Part shown: positions 1-12,092 of the stretch, in pieces
How the letters are laid out: the number at the start of each line of letters is the position of its first letter
Position numbering within the stretch: the first letter of the stretch is position 1
Notes under the pieces: model-generated
What the model saw: only the letters and a program-made list of their open reading frames with translations
Told to the model about the DNA's origin: nothing
The model's database searches: none
DNA from: Mauremys mutica
Taxonomy: Eukaryota > Chordata > Testudines > Geoemydidae
Reading direction: 5' to 3'
NCBI RefSeq assembly: GCF_020497125.1
Contig: NC_059075.1
Coordinates: 39,654,003-39,718,002 of the forward strand
Length of the DNA stretch: 64,000 nucleotides
Program-made: the position numbers and the translations under genes

Positions 1-215
1 TGAACCCTTACCCATTTAGTAGCTGAAGTCAATCGTAGTACATTTCCACACAGGCCAGCAAGCAGCCCACAGATCGGAATGACAGTGTCACTGATGACCT
101 GGGCCAGATTTAAACAACTTTCCTTACAAGGAAAGAACTGAATCCCACTCCCGATTCTCCAAGCCAAGCACCTTGCAAATGTCAACAACAGTTTTTTTTC
201 TTTCCCCCCAAATTC

Positions 216-450
216 ATAGAATCATAGAACTTAAGATCAGAAGGGACCATTATGATCATCTAGTCTGACATCCCGCAAGATGCAGGCCACAAAAGCTGAC
301 CCACCCACTCCTGAAATAATTCTCTCCCTTGACTCAGCTGTTGATTATTCCAATCCATGCTGGGGGAGACCCATGTTAACTATTTGATGGCCTCTAATTC
401 ATGGTCTAACACAGCTTCAAACAATTTATTAAGGGGGGAAATAATTATTT
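216..450 (-). mobile_element. CR1 LINE, 3' end fragment
   Basis: On the + strand this begins with ATAGAATCATAGAA followed by a line resembling 'gaagggaccattatgatcatctag', which is the reverse complement of the conserved CR1 3' end and its short terminal repeat. Only the untranslated tail is present; no reverse transcriptase frame remains. The inner edge is approximate. Confidence 0.8.
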
Positions 451-691
451 GAATCTGGAGAATGATCACACAGGTTATAGGTGACCATGTTTTGTCAACC
501 TAATATTACATACAGGGATAAATATAAAGAGCCTAAGGGGTGTGGAGGTCACAAAGAAAGTATCGAATTTGGTGAGGTGGGAAAGAGGATCTAAATGACA
601 GCACTAAGGAAGTCTACAGTACTGTTCAACTTCTGAGGTGTGGAATAGTATTACTTCACACGTAGTATGTTTCCCTGGAGAATTTTGCAAC

Positions 692-814
692 ACTTAACAG
701 AGTTTCAGAGTAGCAGCCATGTGAGTCTGTATCAGCAAAAAGAACAGGAGTTCTTGTGACTCTGTTAGTCTCTAAGGTGTCACAAGTACTCCTGTTCTTC
801 TTACTTAACAGAGT
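692..814. mobile_element. Short Penelope-like fold-back insertion with 12-bp target duplication
   Basis: The element (704-802, 99 bp) is bounded by perfect 12-bp direct repeats ACTTAACAGAGT at 692-703 and 803-814. Its left part is the antisense 3' terminus of a common sauropsid Penelope-like family (the stretch resembling 'cagagtagcagcc...gtctgtatc'). Its right part is the same terminus in sense orientation. Two 21-bp arms (740-760 and 779-799) are inverted with one mismatch around an 18-base spacer. No coding capacity. Confidence 0.75.
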
Positions 815-819
815 GATAG

Positions 820-955
820 CTTTGTGCCCATTTTTCAGGCAGGGAAAAGGAGGCACAGAAAGCTAAAGTGACTTATCTAAGGTCACACAGTGATTGAGTC
901 TGGGATAGAGCTCACATCTGGACATCCAGCCCCCTGTTCCAACTATTGGACGGTG
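820..955 (-). mobile_element. MIR-type CORE-SINE fragment
   Basis: The stretch resembling 'aggcacagaaagctaaagtgactt...aaggtcacacag' is the reverse complement of the conserved MIR core. It is degraded, with no recognisable tRNA-like head. It overlaps the start of an open frame at 890-1474 that I do not regard as a gene. Confidence 0.6.
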
Positions 956-2175
956 ATGCCTAGCAAGGGTGGCACAGTGTTGTTCTCACCCCTAGTACTC
1001 ACAGCCACGCATTGCTCCCTACATGTACAGCAAGAAAATGATGTTAAGATTGGAGCGAAGAACTATGTTGCAATCAATGTTCGTATCAGACTGGACAAAT
1101 TCCCAGCAGTATACAGAGTTTCAAGTGGTGCAACATGTGCAAATATTGAGGGGTTATGCTTCTCTTACTTTGAAGTGCCCAACACTTTGGGAGGTGTTGT
1201 ACAGATGGGGAAAGGAGTCTCAGTGGCTACAGGCAGCTCTTGTAAATACCCATTCAGGGTCCTCACACCCACACCTCTTATGCCCCAGAAACTATATCCT
1301 AGTGAGATCCTAAGCTTTCAGTGCAGGGTTCAGATCTTCCACGGGGTTTGCAAAACACTGGGCTCACTTACTGGACTTTGGTCCTCTTCCACCCCTACCT
1401 CAACCTCCACTGCAGGACCCAGATGTGTTAATCTTTCCTCCATCCCTCATTTGTGTTATCTAACTAATTGCTAAGAGGGGTGTTTTTCAATTCTGTTTTT
1501 GTTGCAGTTTTTAATTAAGCAACATAAGCACCCCGGGTGTCTTGGATGGGAGGAGCTTCACACATAAATTATATTATTTACAAATAAAAGACAGCCGCTG
1601 CAACACAAGCAGAGATTTTGCCTCTACAGAAGCATGTAAATTAAATTACATTTACAAATATACAAAGGGAGGTGTGTTTCACATAAGATGCAAAAAAGAG
1701 AGACCGTGGCCACTTGTGCCTATTAAGATCCCAGGGCTCTTTTCCTCTGTACTCAAATAGGAGATGTTAGCGACAACATTTGGCTAAATTCCATTTTTGG
1801 CAAATATATTCTACCTCCCTAAAATCCTTCTGTAATTTCAATTAAATACAGGATTCTTCTCTGCTTACTCTCCTGAACTGTTGTGAAGTATTGCTATGGG
1901 TGTTTAAACAACTGCCACATTCCACCCAGAGGTGGCTACATTTTGGCAGCAACTGAAGTGACCCCTACAGCAGATAGGCCCTTAGGCACTGATCCTACCA
2001 CTGTATGTGGAACTTTCATTGTATTGGGACCTATACAATTGGAGTTCTTCACATTTTCTTACTGCCACTGCAGGCAAGGAAAACCGTCTTTTCCTCCCAA
2101 ACTGCCCTTGTCCTGGCATGGTTGGTATTTGTGGGTATGAAGTTCTTCCTTCATCTATGATAAACTAACACCGTT
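956..2175. other. Unassigned non-coding DNA
   Basis: I see no exon-like frame with recognisable domains and no repeat I can name. A 194-codon frame (890-1474, +) starts inside the MIR and has no domain, signal peptide or splice context that would support it as a gene. Confidence 0.5.
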
Positions 2176-2400
2176 TGGGCTGCTACCCCTAAACTCCTAC
2201 ACTTACTTAGCATTTATGTAGCATTTTATCTGTTCAGAGCACTGTACAGTTAATTCACCCTCACTACACCATTGGAATGGAGATGGATAAAGAATTATCT
2301 GCATATACGAGAAACTGGGATAAAGCTAAAGTGATTTGCCCAAAGCCACACAGAGAGTGAATAGTAGGGCCAGGATTAAAACTTGGCTTTCTCCTAGGCC
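2176..2400 (-). mobile_element. MIR-like CORE-SINE, degraded
   Basis: The stretch 'gctaaagtgatttgcccaaag' with a following 'ccacacagagagtgaatag' matches the reverse-complement MIR core. The left part (around 2205-2300) is too diverged for a firm boundary. Confidence 0.45.
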
Positions 2401-4375
2401 ATGCTACCTTATTTCACCCAGGTTGACTTTTCAGAAACTGGCCAGCAACCAGGTGGAAACATTGATAATGAGGAGGCCGACTGGGGTGGGGAAGGTTGGA
2501 AGCAGGATGCATTTGAATTGCTGGTTCTGGGATCAGGGTAGATTTCTGGTAGTTGGGAAGATAAGTAAGTTAGGATTCTAGTTTGGACTAATCCTTTCCC
2601 TACTTTAAGCTCCTGCCAGCAGCTATCCCTCACCCCCATGGTAAGCACTCTCAAAACAACCTGGAATGCTGTTGCCAGAAACCCACCTCGGATGTCAAGC
2701 AACTGCTTTTGTCCATTGTGGAAATCCTCCTTGGAGCTGGATTCATGATTCCAACTACCTCTCTACAACTGATAACTCACCCAGCCCCAACGCCACTGCT
2801 AGGACCTGAAACCTCGGTGATGGGAATTACAGTTACTTCTTGGGATTACTTTCAAGATTCCCTAAATCTGCATCCCAGCCCCTCTGTGTATCCCTAAGGG
2901 AGCCATTGCAGTGGGAGTGTGTGCTGCTGATCTTGCAGGGAGCTCCCTCTGGGTGCATTCTGAAGGACAGATGGGGATTTAGGCATATGAAAGAAGAAAG
3001 CACTTGAGGTTCATTCTGAGAGCGCCTTTGAAATTCAGATTTTAAAATCACAGCTTTCTTTTCAGCTAAGAAGCACTGAAGGGAGATAATGACCTGGGGG
3101 GGCGAGGAAGGGGGAGAGGTTGGCAGACTAAGTGCATGTGGGTTTGATTGAATTCACATCTCAGCCTCCAGGTCTCCTGACTCTTGCTGCCAGGCAGCAT
3201 TCACTAACTCGCTTCCTTCCCCCTTCTCTACCATACCCAATGAGGCATCCCACCTTCACACCCTCTTTAAACAAAAAAGATGCAGGGACCAGCTTCATCT
3301 GTGCTGGACCCTGTCTTTACCACACTCCCAGAATGCGCTAAGCAACGTATCAGGCACAGACTCTGACTGGAAGCACTATGTGCCTGACCTATGCAGAATA
3401 ATTAGTTCCCACGCTGTAACTGAGTCAGAGGTACCTGCTACTCTAAAATCCAAGTCAACGCCTCCCAGACCTTTCATGTCTACTATCTTTCATGAGGAGC
3501 TGATTTTCAAGAGTCAGTGTTGGCATCCCCAACATCTGAGACAGTGAGAATTAGACTGGACAAAAGGGAACAGTTCCAAAATGGACCTGTGGGAGAGGGA
3601 TGGAAAAAATGGATTAATATGCCTTCCACCACTTTCCCCCCTCCATCTACCTTCTGCGATTGCTTGATTAAAGGGGATTTAAAAAAAAAGTCACTGAGGC
3701 TGGGGAGGGGGAAAGATAATCAGTTAAAATAATAAGCACTTTTAGATGTCAAGGAGAAAGGGCAGGGTTGCTAGCTAGCAGGCAGATGAGGAAGGGGCCA
3801 TAAGAGAAGGGAGGCAATTATGCAAGATCTCCTGGGATTTATTTCATGGGAGGGAAAGTCATTAGCCACAAGAACAACAGTTATGAGAACTATCAATCCT
3901 CATGCATAAGGTTTAAAGGAGTAAGGCCAGCCAGCATTGTAAAGTTGCTAAGGGAGACAAACAGACTTGTGTTAGGATTCCATGTTAAGTGTCCCTGGGC
4001 AAGTGAACTAAGAGGGAAGGTTGTTTGATTCTCAAGCTATAGTACATATTGGCCTCTGGGTAAATTGTGAAAAGGGCAGAATATCTTTGGTGGCGTGGGC
4101 GGGTCTCAAATTTCTAAGTTTCTTTCCCTCTGGAGGCCTAGAGGTTACTATAGTCTATTTTCGAGGGTGGGTTTAAATATCTACAATTTTACTCTTAGAA
4201 ATGGTTACTTTTCCCTTGTTTTTTTTGATGAACTAGCCTACTTGTTTCCTCTTTAGCCATCTGCTAGGTGAGCGCTTTTTGTTACTGAGGCGGGTGGATT
4301 ATGCATTTCTCTTTTCTCCTCTACTTCTCCCTGGGCCACAGTGCCTTGATCTGGAGGTTTTATCATATTATATCA
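2401..4375. other. Unassigned non-coding DNA
   Basis: Only short, overlapping, low-complexity frames occur. I can support no gene or RNA, and no repeat I can name is clear. Confidence 0.5.
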
Positions 4376-4384
4376 GGGCCAAGA

Positions 4385-4677
4385 CAGTTGCAGGGAGGCC
4401 TGCTTTGATGCTATCACATCCAACAACCAAAGCAAGGCTGGACTAGGTCAGCACTCTGATAGGAGACCTCCAACTAACGCCTGGGTGCTACAGGGTATTA
4501 ATGTTTGTGATTTGATAGATGGTGCTCTTTCCTCTGTGTCTGTGCTGAATCAGTGCCCTGGCTGGGTGCTAGGTGGCACTGAAATTGTTACTGCCACTGA
4601 TTTGTTTTACATCTGATCACTTGTGCTAAAGAGCCGATGGCACTTTTTGTAGGCTGTGTCAGAGCACTACCTGTAGC
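4385..4677 (+). mobile_element. 5S-rRNA-derived SINE
   Basis: Positions about 4420-4500 align by eye to the 5S rRNA internal promoter region: a diverged 'aagcaaggctggactaggtcagcact' block followed by an intact GGAGACC and a 'cctgggtgctacaggg' end. The body that follows (a stretch resembling 'tggtgctctttcctctg' and 'cagtgccctgg') is what normally trails such 5S-headed SINEs in reptiles. A hAT MITE has inserted at its 3' side (4678). Confidence 0.65.
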
Positions 4678-5218
4678 CAGGGCCGGTGCAACCATTTAGG
4701 CGACTTGGGGGGCAGCATTTTCTTTGGCAGCGACCGTGCCGGCCGGATCTTCAGCCACCCCGGTCGCCGCCAGCATTTAGGCAGAGGGAGCAGGGGCAGG
4801 GGAGCACTGGGAGGGCCGCCTGCAGCAAGTAAGGGGGGGAGGGGCCGGCACTCAGGGGAACTCCTCGCCCCAGCTCACCCCTACCCCGCCTCCTCCCCGA
4901 GCAGGCCGTGGCTGCTTCACTTCTCCCGCCTCCCAGGCTTGCAGCGCCTAAGCTCATTGGCGCCACAAGCCTGGGAGGCAGGAGAAGTGAAGCAGCTACG
5001 GCGTGCTCAGGGAGGAGGTGGAGCAGGGGTGAGCTGGGGCGGGGGTGGGGTGCCTCAGGGCGGAGGTTGGGGGGTGAGGAGCTGCCGTGGGGGGGGGGGC
5101 ACCTCAGGGCTGAGGGGTGGAGCTGCCATGAGGGGGGGCGCCTCAGGGACAGGGGAGGGCACAAGGTGGAAGTTTCGCCTAGGGCGCGAAACATCCTTGT
5201 ACTGGCCCTGCCGGTAGT
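4670..5218. mobile_element. hAT-type MITE, GC-rich
   Basis: The element runs 4678-5210. Terminal inverted repeats are CAGGGCCGGTGCAA on the left and TTGTACTGGCCCTG on the right. The flanking 8-mers, CCTGTAGC and CCGGTAGT, match at 6 of 8 positions, consistent with an old 8-bp hAT target duplication. The GC-rich interior gives long open frames on both strands (to 170 codons), which are composition artefacts. A near-palindromic segment sits around 4900-5000. Confidence 0.7.
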
Positions 5219-5798
5219 ACCCTGGTCACTGAGGTTGCTGCAGAACTGGGAAGATTGCATGCTTAACTGAAGTCAATTAATCAGTTTCCTTTGGTTATTA
5301 GACACTTGAGTGGCAATTACTGGGCTAATGAGGCAACTTGGTCAGTAACTGGGGATGAACAGGAAGTACAGGGGAGCTCAGAGAGTGAGCCGGGGCAGAA
5401 GAGAAAAGAGAAAGGTATGTGGAAGGCTCCTCCTACATCCCTGCTCCTACTGTATACCTGTGGTACACTCTGTTGTACATTTAATCTCCAGTTGCAAAGC
5501 ATATGTGGTGAAAGAGAAACAGTCTGCAAGTGTTTGTGGCTAGGCAGTGGCACCGACAGGGCAGGTAAAGTGCCACCCACTGACACAGGAGTAGGAATGA
5601 AAACTCCCGTATAGTGTCCTAGCTGAACTCCATTTGGCTTCCTTAAACTCTGGCCTCAACTGAAGCTGTAGAAATAATCTTCACTTCCTATCATAAATTG
5701 GGGTGTGGTGTTGCCAAGCACAGCTGAAGAGCTGCTGCACTCCGAAGGTGGGCACAGTGATCGTCCTATATCCCTTCCACCATAGTGGGGAATGCTCA
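5219..5798. other. Unassigned non-coding DNA
   Basis: Contains overlapping frames of about 60-110 codons without recognisable domains. I see no repeat or RNA gene. Confidence 0.45.
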
Positions 5799-6463
5799 CA
5801 GATGCTTAGAGCGCTACCAAATTCACGGTCCATTTTGGTCAATTTCACAGTCAGAGGATTTAAAAAGTCATAAATTTAATGATTTCAGCTATATAAATCT
5901 GAAATTTCACGGTGTTGTAATTGTAGGGTCCTGTCCGAAAAAGGAGTTGTGTGTGTGTGGGGCAGGGAGGAGGGTTTGTAAGGTTATTGTAGGAGGGGTT
6001 GTGGTATTGCTACTCTTACTTCTGCACTGCTGCTGGCAGTGGCACTATCTTCAGAGCTGGGCAGCTAGAGAGTGGTGGCTGCTGGCCAGGAGCCCAGCTC
6101 TGAAGGCAGAGCCACCGCCAACAGCAGCGCAGAAGTAAGGATGACATGGTATGGTATTGCCACCCTTACTTCTGCACTGCTGCCTGCCGAGCTTGACCTT
6201 TGGTAAGCAGCCGCCACTCTCCGGCCACCCTGCTCTGAAGGCAGTGCAGAAGTAAGGGCAGCCCCCCTAAAATAACCTTGCAACCCCCCTGCAACTCCCT
6301 TTTGGTTAGAACCCCAATTTGGGGAAAAATGGTCTCCTCTATGAAATCTGTATAATATAGGGTAAAAGCACACAAAAGACCAGATTTTACGGTGGGAGAC
6401 CAGATTTCACGGTCCATAACGCGTTTTTCATGGTCATGAATTGGGTAGGGCTCTACAGATGCT
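5799..6463. mobile_element. hAT-type MITE with perfect 8-bp target duplication
   Basis: The element runs 5807-6455 (649 bp), starting TAGAGCGCTACC and ending GGTAGGGCTCTA. Both sides carry CAGATGCT (5799-5806 and 6456-6463). Subterminal sequences repeat a 'caaattcacggtcc / ggaccgtgaaatc' motif in opposite orientations. The interior holds further inverted copies of a block containing 'cttacttctgcactgctg' (around 6018-6260). Open frames here are shadows. Confidence 0.82.
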
Positions 6464-9400
6464 CCTTGAACTGGGGATCCATATTTACGTTTAACAATTA
6501 AAAAAAAAAAGTAGCATTGTAGGTGCTAAAACCAACACTTACGGACTGCATCATTGGCCAGTACATATGGCAGGAAATTGAGGAAAGCAGCTGTCCAGCC
6601 AAACTTCTGGATTGCTGCTGTGGTCCATGACAGCAAGATGCCATGGGGTGTTGGGGTGGGAATATTATCACTCTCCTAGCCTGCTCTCATTGGCTTGGGT
6701 CCCATGTGACTAGTTCCACAGACTCCAGGAAGACTGAAGAGTAGGTCACCGGAGTGGGTCCCACATGAGGGCTGGAGTCTATTGACTTCACCTGCTCTGC
6801 TCCAATGAGTAAGGGCTGTGGGAACAGACCCTGTGCACTGTATTAGGTGTACCATTTAAGTCTGCAACTTCCTCCAAAGGACCAGGGATAAGTCCACTGT
6901 TGCAAACAGCACCAGAGAGAATTAGTCCAGTGCTTTCCAATAAGACACAGCCCATCCCAATGTTTCTTTTAAAAAGTCTGTCAGTTTGGGGTTATTTTGT
7001 TCAATCTGGGATTTGAAATCAGCCAAGGAAGCCATAAAGACCTGGTCAATGCAAAAGCAATTATCTTGAATATGAACGGATTGGAATTAGACACAGGTTG
7101 TAAACCATAACCAAGGGCATAAAGAGCTAGGATTAGAACTCAGGAGACCCCTGGCTGCTAGCCCCGTGTGCCAACCAGTACAACACATGATTTTTCAGAA
7201 GTGATTCCTTAAGGACCTGATACAAGGGCATTGTCAGGGTTAAATAAAATAAAACCAATTTTGTTTAAAATCAGGCTCCACTTCTGATGACTAGCTAGTT
7301 CCCCTTGGAGGTTGGGATTAAGGGTCTCCAGTGCTTCAGAAGTCCAACTTTCTTTACCCATATTACTAACAAATGGGTTAGATGATTAAAGGGACTTTAA
7401 ACAGAATAGTATTATGTGTAATTTCTTTTTCACTTTGTATGCTATAATTTCTTTGCCTCTCTCACACCTTGAACAATGCAAAGTGTACATCCTCTTCAAT
7501 TTCACTTGCAGATTCTCACACACTAGCACAGACTGCAATGTCAGGATTACAAATACTGAAGGGGAACATCTGATTTCCCCCCTCACAGGACGATTTTTGG
7601 TTTTAAGATTTCAAAGATGGATCTCTTAGCATTGTGTAAAAACAAACCAACAAACTCAAGCTTGAAAACAAGCCAACATTTCTGACCCCTTTTGAACCAG
7701 AAGTGCCCCTTAAACAAAAATAAAGTATGTGTGTCTGGCTTTGTCTGATCATGTAATTACTAAGATTTATAATTAGCAGCCAAGCCTAAATCCTGCACAT
7801 TCTAGTTGACAAGTGCTGCTGCAGGATTTGTGACCTTCCATTCAAATGCATGACAGGAGATGGCAAAAAGAGAAGCATTCCCTGATGCACAATGAGATGA
7901 TAGCTGTTGTGCTGTGGAATTACTAAAGAAGTGGGTATAAATGTAGATTACAGTGAATTAAGCAAAACAATTTATTGTTAGCTATTCATCTGCAGGAGTT
8001 CAAGCTTCTCTAAACCATGCCTTAAACTCTGCCACCCTCTAGTGTTCCATATCACCACTACAACAATGTATAAAACATCGTTGGGTGAACAGACAGTACT
8101 GTCAATTCTCCCAGCACTTCACAAGTTTCACACTACACACAAGAACTATTTAGTAGAATTTTCCAGTGACACATTAATAATGGAGACCAGGAGTCAGCAC
8201 TGTTGAGACAAGTTTCACTCCTTTTGTTTGTTTGTTTGTTAAGCAAAGATTTCTTGCCTCTGACCCTTCTGTATTGCAAAGTATCACTTACAATGGCCAC
8301 AAAGTGGTGGCAATTTCGTTTCAGTAATGGTAAACTAGCAGGATGTAAAGATGCCTGATTTTCAAAAGGCGCTAAGCACCAGCAATGCTCATTTAAGTCA
8401 ATGTGAGCCGTGGAGCTCAGCATTTCTGAAGATCAGACAAACAGATGCATAGATTAATACCGACTTCTGTACAGAGAACAGTAGCAGTGACAGATTTCAT
8501 ACAGTGTATTCCAGCTCCAGTTTTATAACGAGCATATGTTTATATATGTACCTTTCGTTTATATGGGGGTCCAAACTGCTTAAAAATTCACCAATATTTT
8601 AATCCACATAAACTTTCCATTAATCCAGTTGGTCTTATTTATGAACCAAGTTAAAACAGATTTATGTAAAATAACATCACCTAACTAATATAAGTGCAAC
8701 ACTGTGAAAACGTAGAGCACTATAGAAGAGCCAAGTAGCATAATGATCAAACTGGAATTAAATTATTTCAATTTCACCTTTAAAACCACTGCTCTCTGGC
8801 TCCAAACAGCTATGGAGTTTCCAGTTTTACCATGAAACTGATTTTAAATGATGTGTTCAATCTAGTCATACTGTTTTGCATGTACGATGGGGAGGCTGAG
8901 ACAATTTGCATGACTGGACTGACTGTGAAAATGACTCTTTTGGGAGTTTCCTTTTCACCTCAAGACACAACTAACCACTTACTGAAGAACTCTGGTTGAA
9001 GGAAAAGTATATTGTGTAGAACTGATTCTGACATTAAGTGAACTTGACGGTGCCCACTACAAGACAGCGGTCACCTGAGAGATAAATTTAGCAGCCATTT
9101 AACAGCACACAGGAGTGCTATACAACATTTGATACAAGAAATTAAGGTAATCCTATTCAGAAAACTGCACAGGGAATTCAGAGAAGCAAAATATAGTTTC
9201 ACTAGTTGGAATTTAGCCATGGCACTTGAGTTAATGCTCGTGTTCTTGCAAATAGTCACATGAGATTGTATTTATCTTATTTATCTAATCCACTGATCTA
9301 CCAAGCAAAAGTCTTTTCAGCCTTGTACAGCCCCTCTCTTCCCACATTCCCAAATGAATGAATGCCTCAACTGTGGAACTCACCAAGTAAGATCTGTCCT

Positions 9401-10042
9401 GATCCTGAGTGAATTTATTGACCAAGAACCTCAGCTACGTGCTGGGCAAGTATTGTACCTACAGTGAGAGGTGACTGCTTTAGTACTTTGGGCCTATAGT
9501 ACGAGGGGCTTTAATTATTACTACTAAGACCCTGACTTGCACGCTTGGTATATGGGCAGATCAATGTCTGTGTGTATGAAATATACAATAAACTCCACTC
9601 CTAAAGGAGCAATGAACACCCACATTCTGCCACATTTATCCTAAGGAAAAAACACATTAGGCGTACATTCCACAGGCTAGCCTGCATACAAAGAAGATGA
9701 TTATGGCATGATCAATCACTGTCTCAGAAAAATAGGAGAACTTGGTATATAAGAGTTGTCAAAGTGCACCCCAAGCTCCACATCTGTGATAATTGCACCC
9801 ACTGACAACCAGGCCTGTTTCATATCTCATCCCACCCCACGCACCTCCAGCACCACAGAGTGGCACATTGAGGCACAAGGATCAGTAGTAACTCAGAGGG
9901 AAGACTGCCTCCTACTGAATCAACAGCTATACTTCCTGCAGCTACCTAAAATCCAACCTTGCAAGAGATAGAACATGAGTATCACAGGCCACATTGGGAT
10001 TATTTCCAAAAAGAAACTTCAAATACCTCCACCTCTTTATAT
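6464..10042. other. Unassigned non-coding DNA, about 3.6 kb
   Basis: AT-rich sequence with only short frames. It contains a simple (TTTG)n run near 8222-8240 and a short fold-back repeat at 8347-8432. I see no exon, tRNA or larger repeat that I can name, so this is one of the less repeat-dense stretches of the window. Confidence 0.5.
8347..8432. repeat. Short fold-back repeat (about 85 bp)
   Basis: The block resembles 'gcctgattttcaaaag...cagcatttctgaagatcag', with weak inverted ends. A similar block occurs near 60428-60530 and parts of it near 31560-31625. It looks like a small dispersed repeat of unknown class. Confidence 0.35.
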
Positions 10043-11215
10043 GCCTCTGTGACATTGCATTCCATATGTTTTATGGAAATATGCTAATGAGTGTGAATAT
10101 AATGTAACTGGAATATGCTTCATGGAAAAGGTTTCTTGTAAGATATCATTACAAAGCTTATAATCTACTGAGTGTGTTCATCCTATTTGTATGTATGTAT
10201 CATTCTTGTATCTAAAGCTAGAAATATAAAATATTACTCTGAAGTCCTATTGTAACTATGCAAAGTGTGGGTCATTAATGGTGGCTTGAAATCTCGATAG
10301 CTCCTGTTAACTATGGCAATTGGTGGTAAATGGTCTGTTTACTTCTAAGCCTTCCTGTATTCGTGGGTGCTAGCCAGTGGGTAATGAAGTCTCACAGGAC
10401 ATGTGAACGTGTCATATAAATACTGGAATCCATTTTAAACCTGGTGCTTTTCCTTTTAGAAGGAAGGGTGGGAACCCAGAGAGAGACAAAGAATTCCCAC
10501 CTTATGCCAAAGATATAAAAGGGGATGGAACAGAACAAAGGGGGCTGCAGTCATGAGAAATCCCTAGCTACCACCTGAGCTGGAACCAACAAGAAATATA
10601 CTGGGGAAAGGATTGGGCCCAGACTAGAAAGGAGTCTAGTCTGTGAAAGAAGCTTATTGGAACATCTCTGAGGGTGAGATTTACCTGTATTCAGTTTCTT
10701 AAAGTATTAGGCTTAGACTTGGCGTGTTTTGTTTTGTTTTGTTTGGTAACTTGCTTTGTTCTGTCTGTTAGTTGACACCACTTAAATCCTACTTTTTATA
10801 CTTAATAAAATCACTTTTGTTTATTAATTAACCCAGAGTAAGTGATTAATACCTTGGGGAACAAAGAGCTGTGCATATCTCTCTATCAGTGTTACAGAGG
10901 GCGGACAATTTATGAGTTTACCCTGTATAAGCTTTAGACAGAGTAAAATGGATTTATTTGGGGTTTGGATCCCATTGGGAACTGGGTGTCTGGGTGCTGA
11001 AGATAGGTGACTTGCTGAGCAGTTTTTGATTAAAGTCTGAAGCTTTGGGGGCATGACCAGACCTGGGTCTGTGTTGAAGCAGACTAGCGTGTCTGGCTCA
11101 ACAAGGCAGGGTTCTGGAGTACCAAGCTGACAGTGGAAAATGGGCTCTGAGGTCATTCCAGCATGTCAGGTAACAGTCCCAAAGGAGTGTCTGTGACCGA
11201 ACCCATCACAGCCTC
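10043..11215 (+). mobile_element. Solo LTR of an endogenous retrovirus
   Basis: The LTR spans 10048-11210 (1,163 bp), starts TGTGAC and ends ATCACA. It is flanked by a perfect 5-bp duplication GCCTC (10043-10047 and 11211-11215). A TATA-type box (GATATAAAAG) lies at 10512-10521 and AATAAA at 10804-10809, placing the promoter in the + orientation. No internal coding region or second LTR is next to it, so it is best read as the product of LTR-LTR recombination. Confidence 0.85.
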
Positions 11216-11845
11216 CATAGAGAGGGCAACAGATTATTTCTCCATTAATCCTGCCTTATCAGTCACTCTCCAGGCATGTAACAGTGAACATGAGGTACTT
11301 CTGTACAGCCTCCAAGCAAAGATGATCATAACTTCTATATCTAGGCCGATCTACTTAGAGGGTAAAAATGCAGGACTAGACTCAGATATACACAGCATCA
11401 CAGGTTTAACCCCTTTGTTGCAGCTATACTCTATATCAGACAAATTTTCAGCCCCCCTCCCTGACAGTGTTGATAACTTTATTAGCATGACATGATTTGC
11501 ACATGATTTGCAAAGTTAGTTGATCAAGAATCTGCATCCCTGTAGGTATGTTCGGTAGCACTCAAGGAAAGACTATGTTCCCATACAGCTGGTATGATAA
11601 TTTTACTCAGCCACCACACCAGCCTAGGCCAGACAGACCACAGGACCTATAGCTCATGCCTTAACATTAATATTTCAAAGCTGCGAAGGGTGGGAATAAC
11701 AAGGATGAAGCTTTTGACCCCCTGTAGCAGGCCTAACACTGAGCTAGTCAGGCCAGATAAATAATTTACATCAGAGGTTTTATGCCAAATTGCTAAATAA
11801 AGCTTGTTTCAACCAGGCCTCATACTAATTAGAGATAAGGGCTTC
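11216..11845. other. Unassigned non-coding DNA
   Basis: No gene or named repeat recognised between the solo LTR and the next MITE. A frame from 11163 to 11495 begins in the LTR and has no domain. Confidence 0.45.
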
Positions 11846-12092
11846 CTCTAGCTCAGGGGTTGGGAATCTTCGGCACACGGCCCATCAGGGTAATCTGCTG
11901 GTGGGCCGCGAGACATGTTTACATTGACCATCTGCAGGCATGCCCCCGCAGCTCCCACTGGCCAGGAACGGCAAACCATGGCCACTGGGAGCTGCGCCTG
12001 TGGATAGTCAATGTAAAGATCATATCTTGCGGCCTACCAGCGGCTTACCCTGATGGGCTGCGTGCCAAAGATTGCCGACCCCTGCTCTAGCT
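11846..12092. mobile_element. hAT-type MITE with perfect 8-bp target duplication
   Basis: The element runs 11854-12084 (231 bp), starting CAGGGGTTGG and ending CCGACCCCTG. CTCTAGCT flanks both sides (11846-11853 and 12085-12092). The two halves are largely inverted copies of each other ('cggcccatcagggtaa' on the left, 'ttaccctgatgggctg' on the right), so a transcript would fold back. Its left half shares a near-identical core with the MITE at 22993. Confidence 0.87.

Noticed and set aside
890..1474. 194-codon open frame on the plus strand
   Set aside because: It begins inside a MIR, has no recognisable domain or signal peptide, and its composition is that of the surrounding non-coding DNA.
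4705..5270. Open frames of 107-170 codons on both strands
   Set aside because: They lie in a GC-rich hAT MITE with inverted termini; low stop frequency there follows from base composition.
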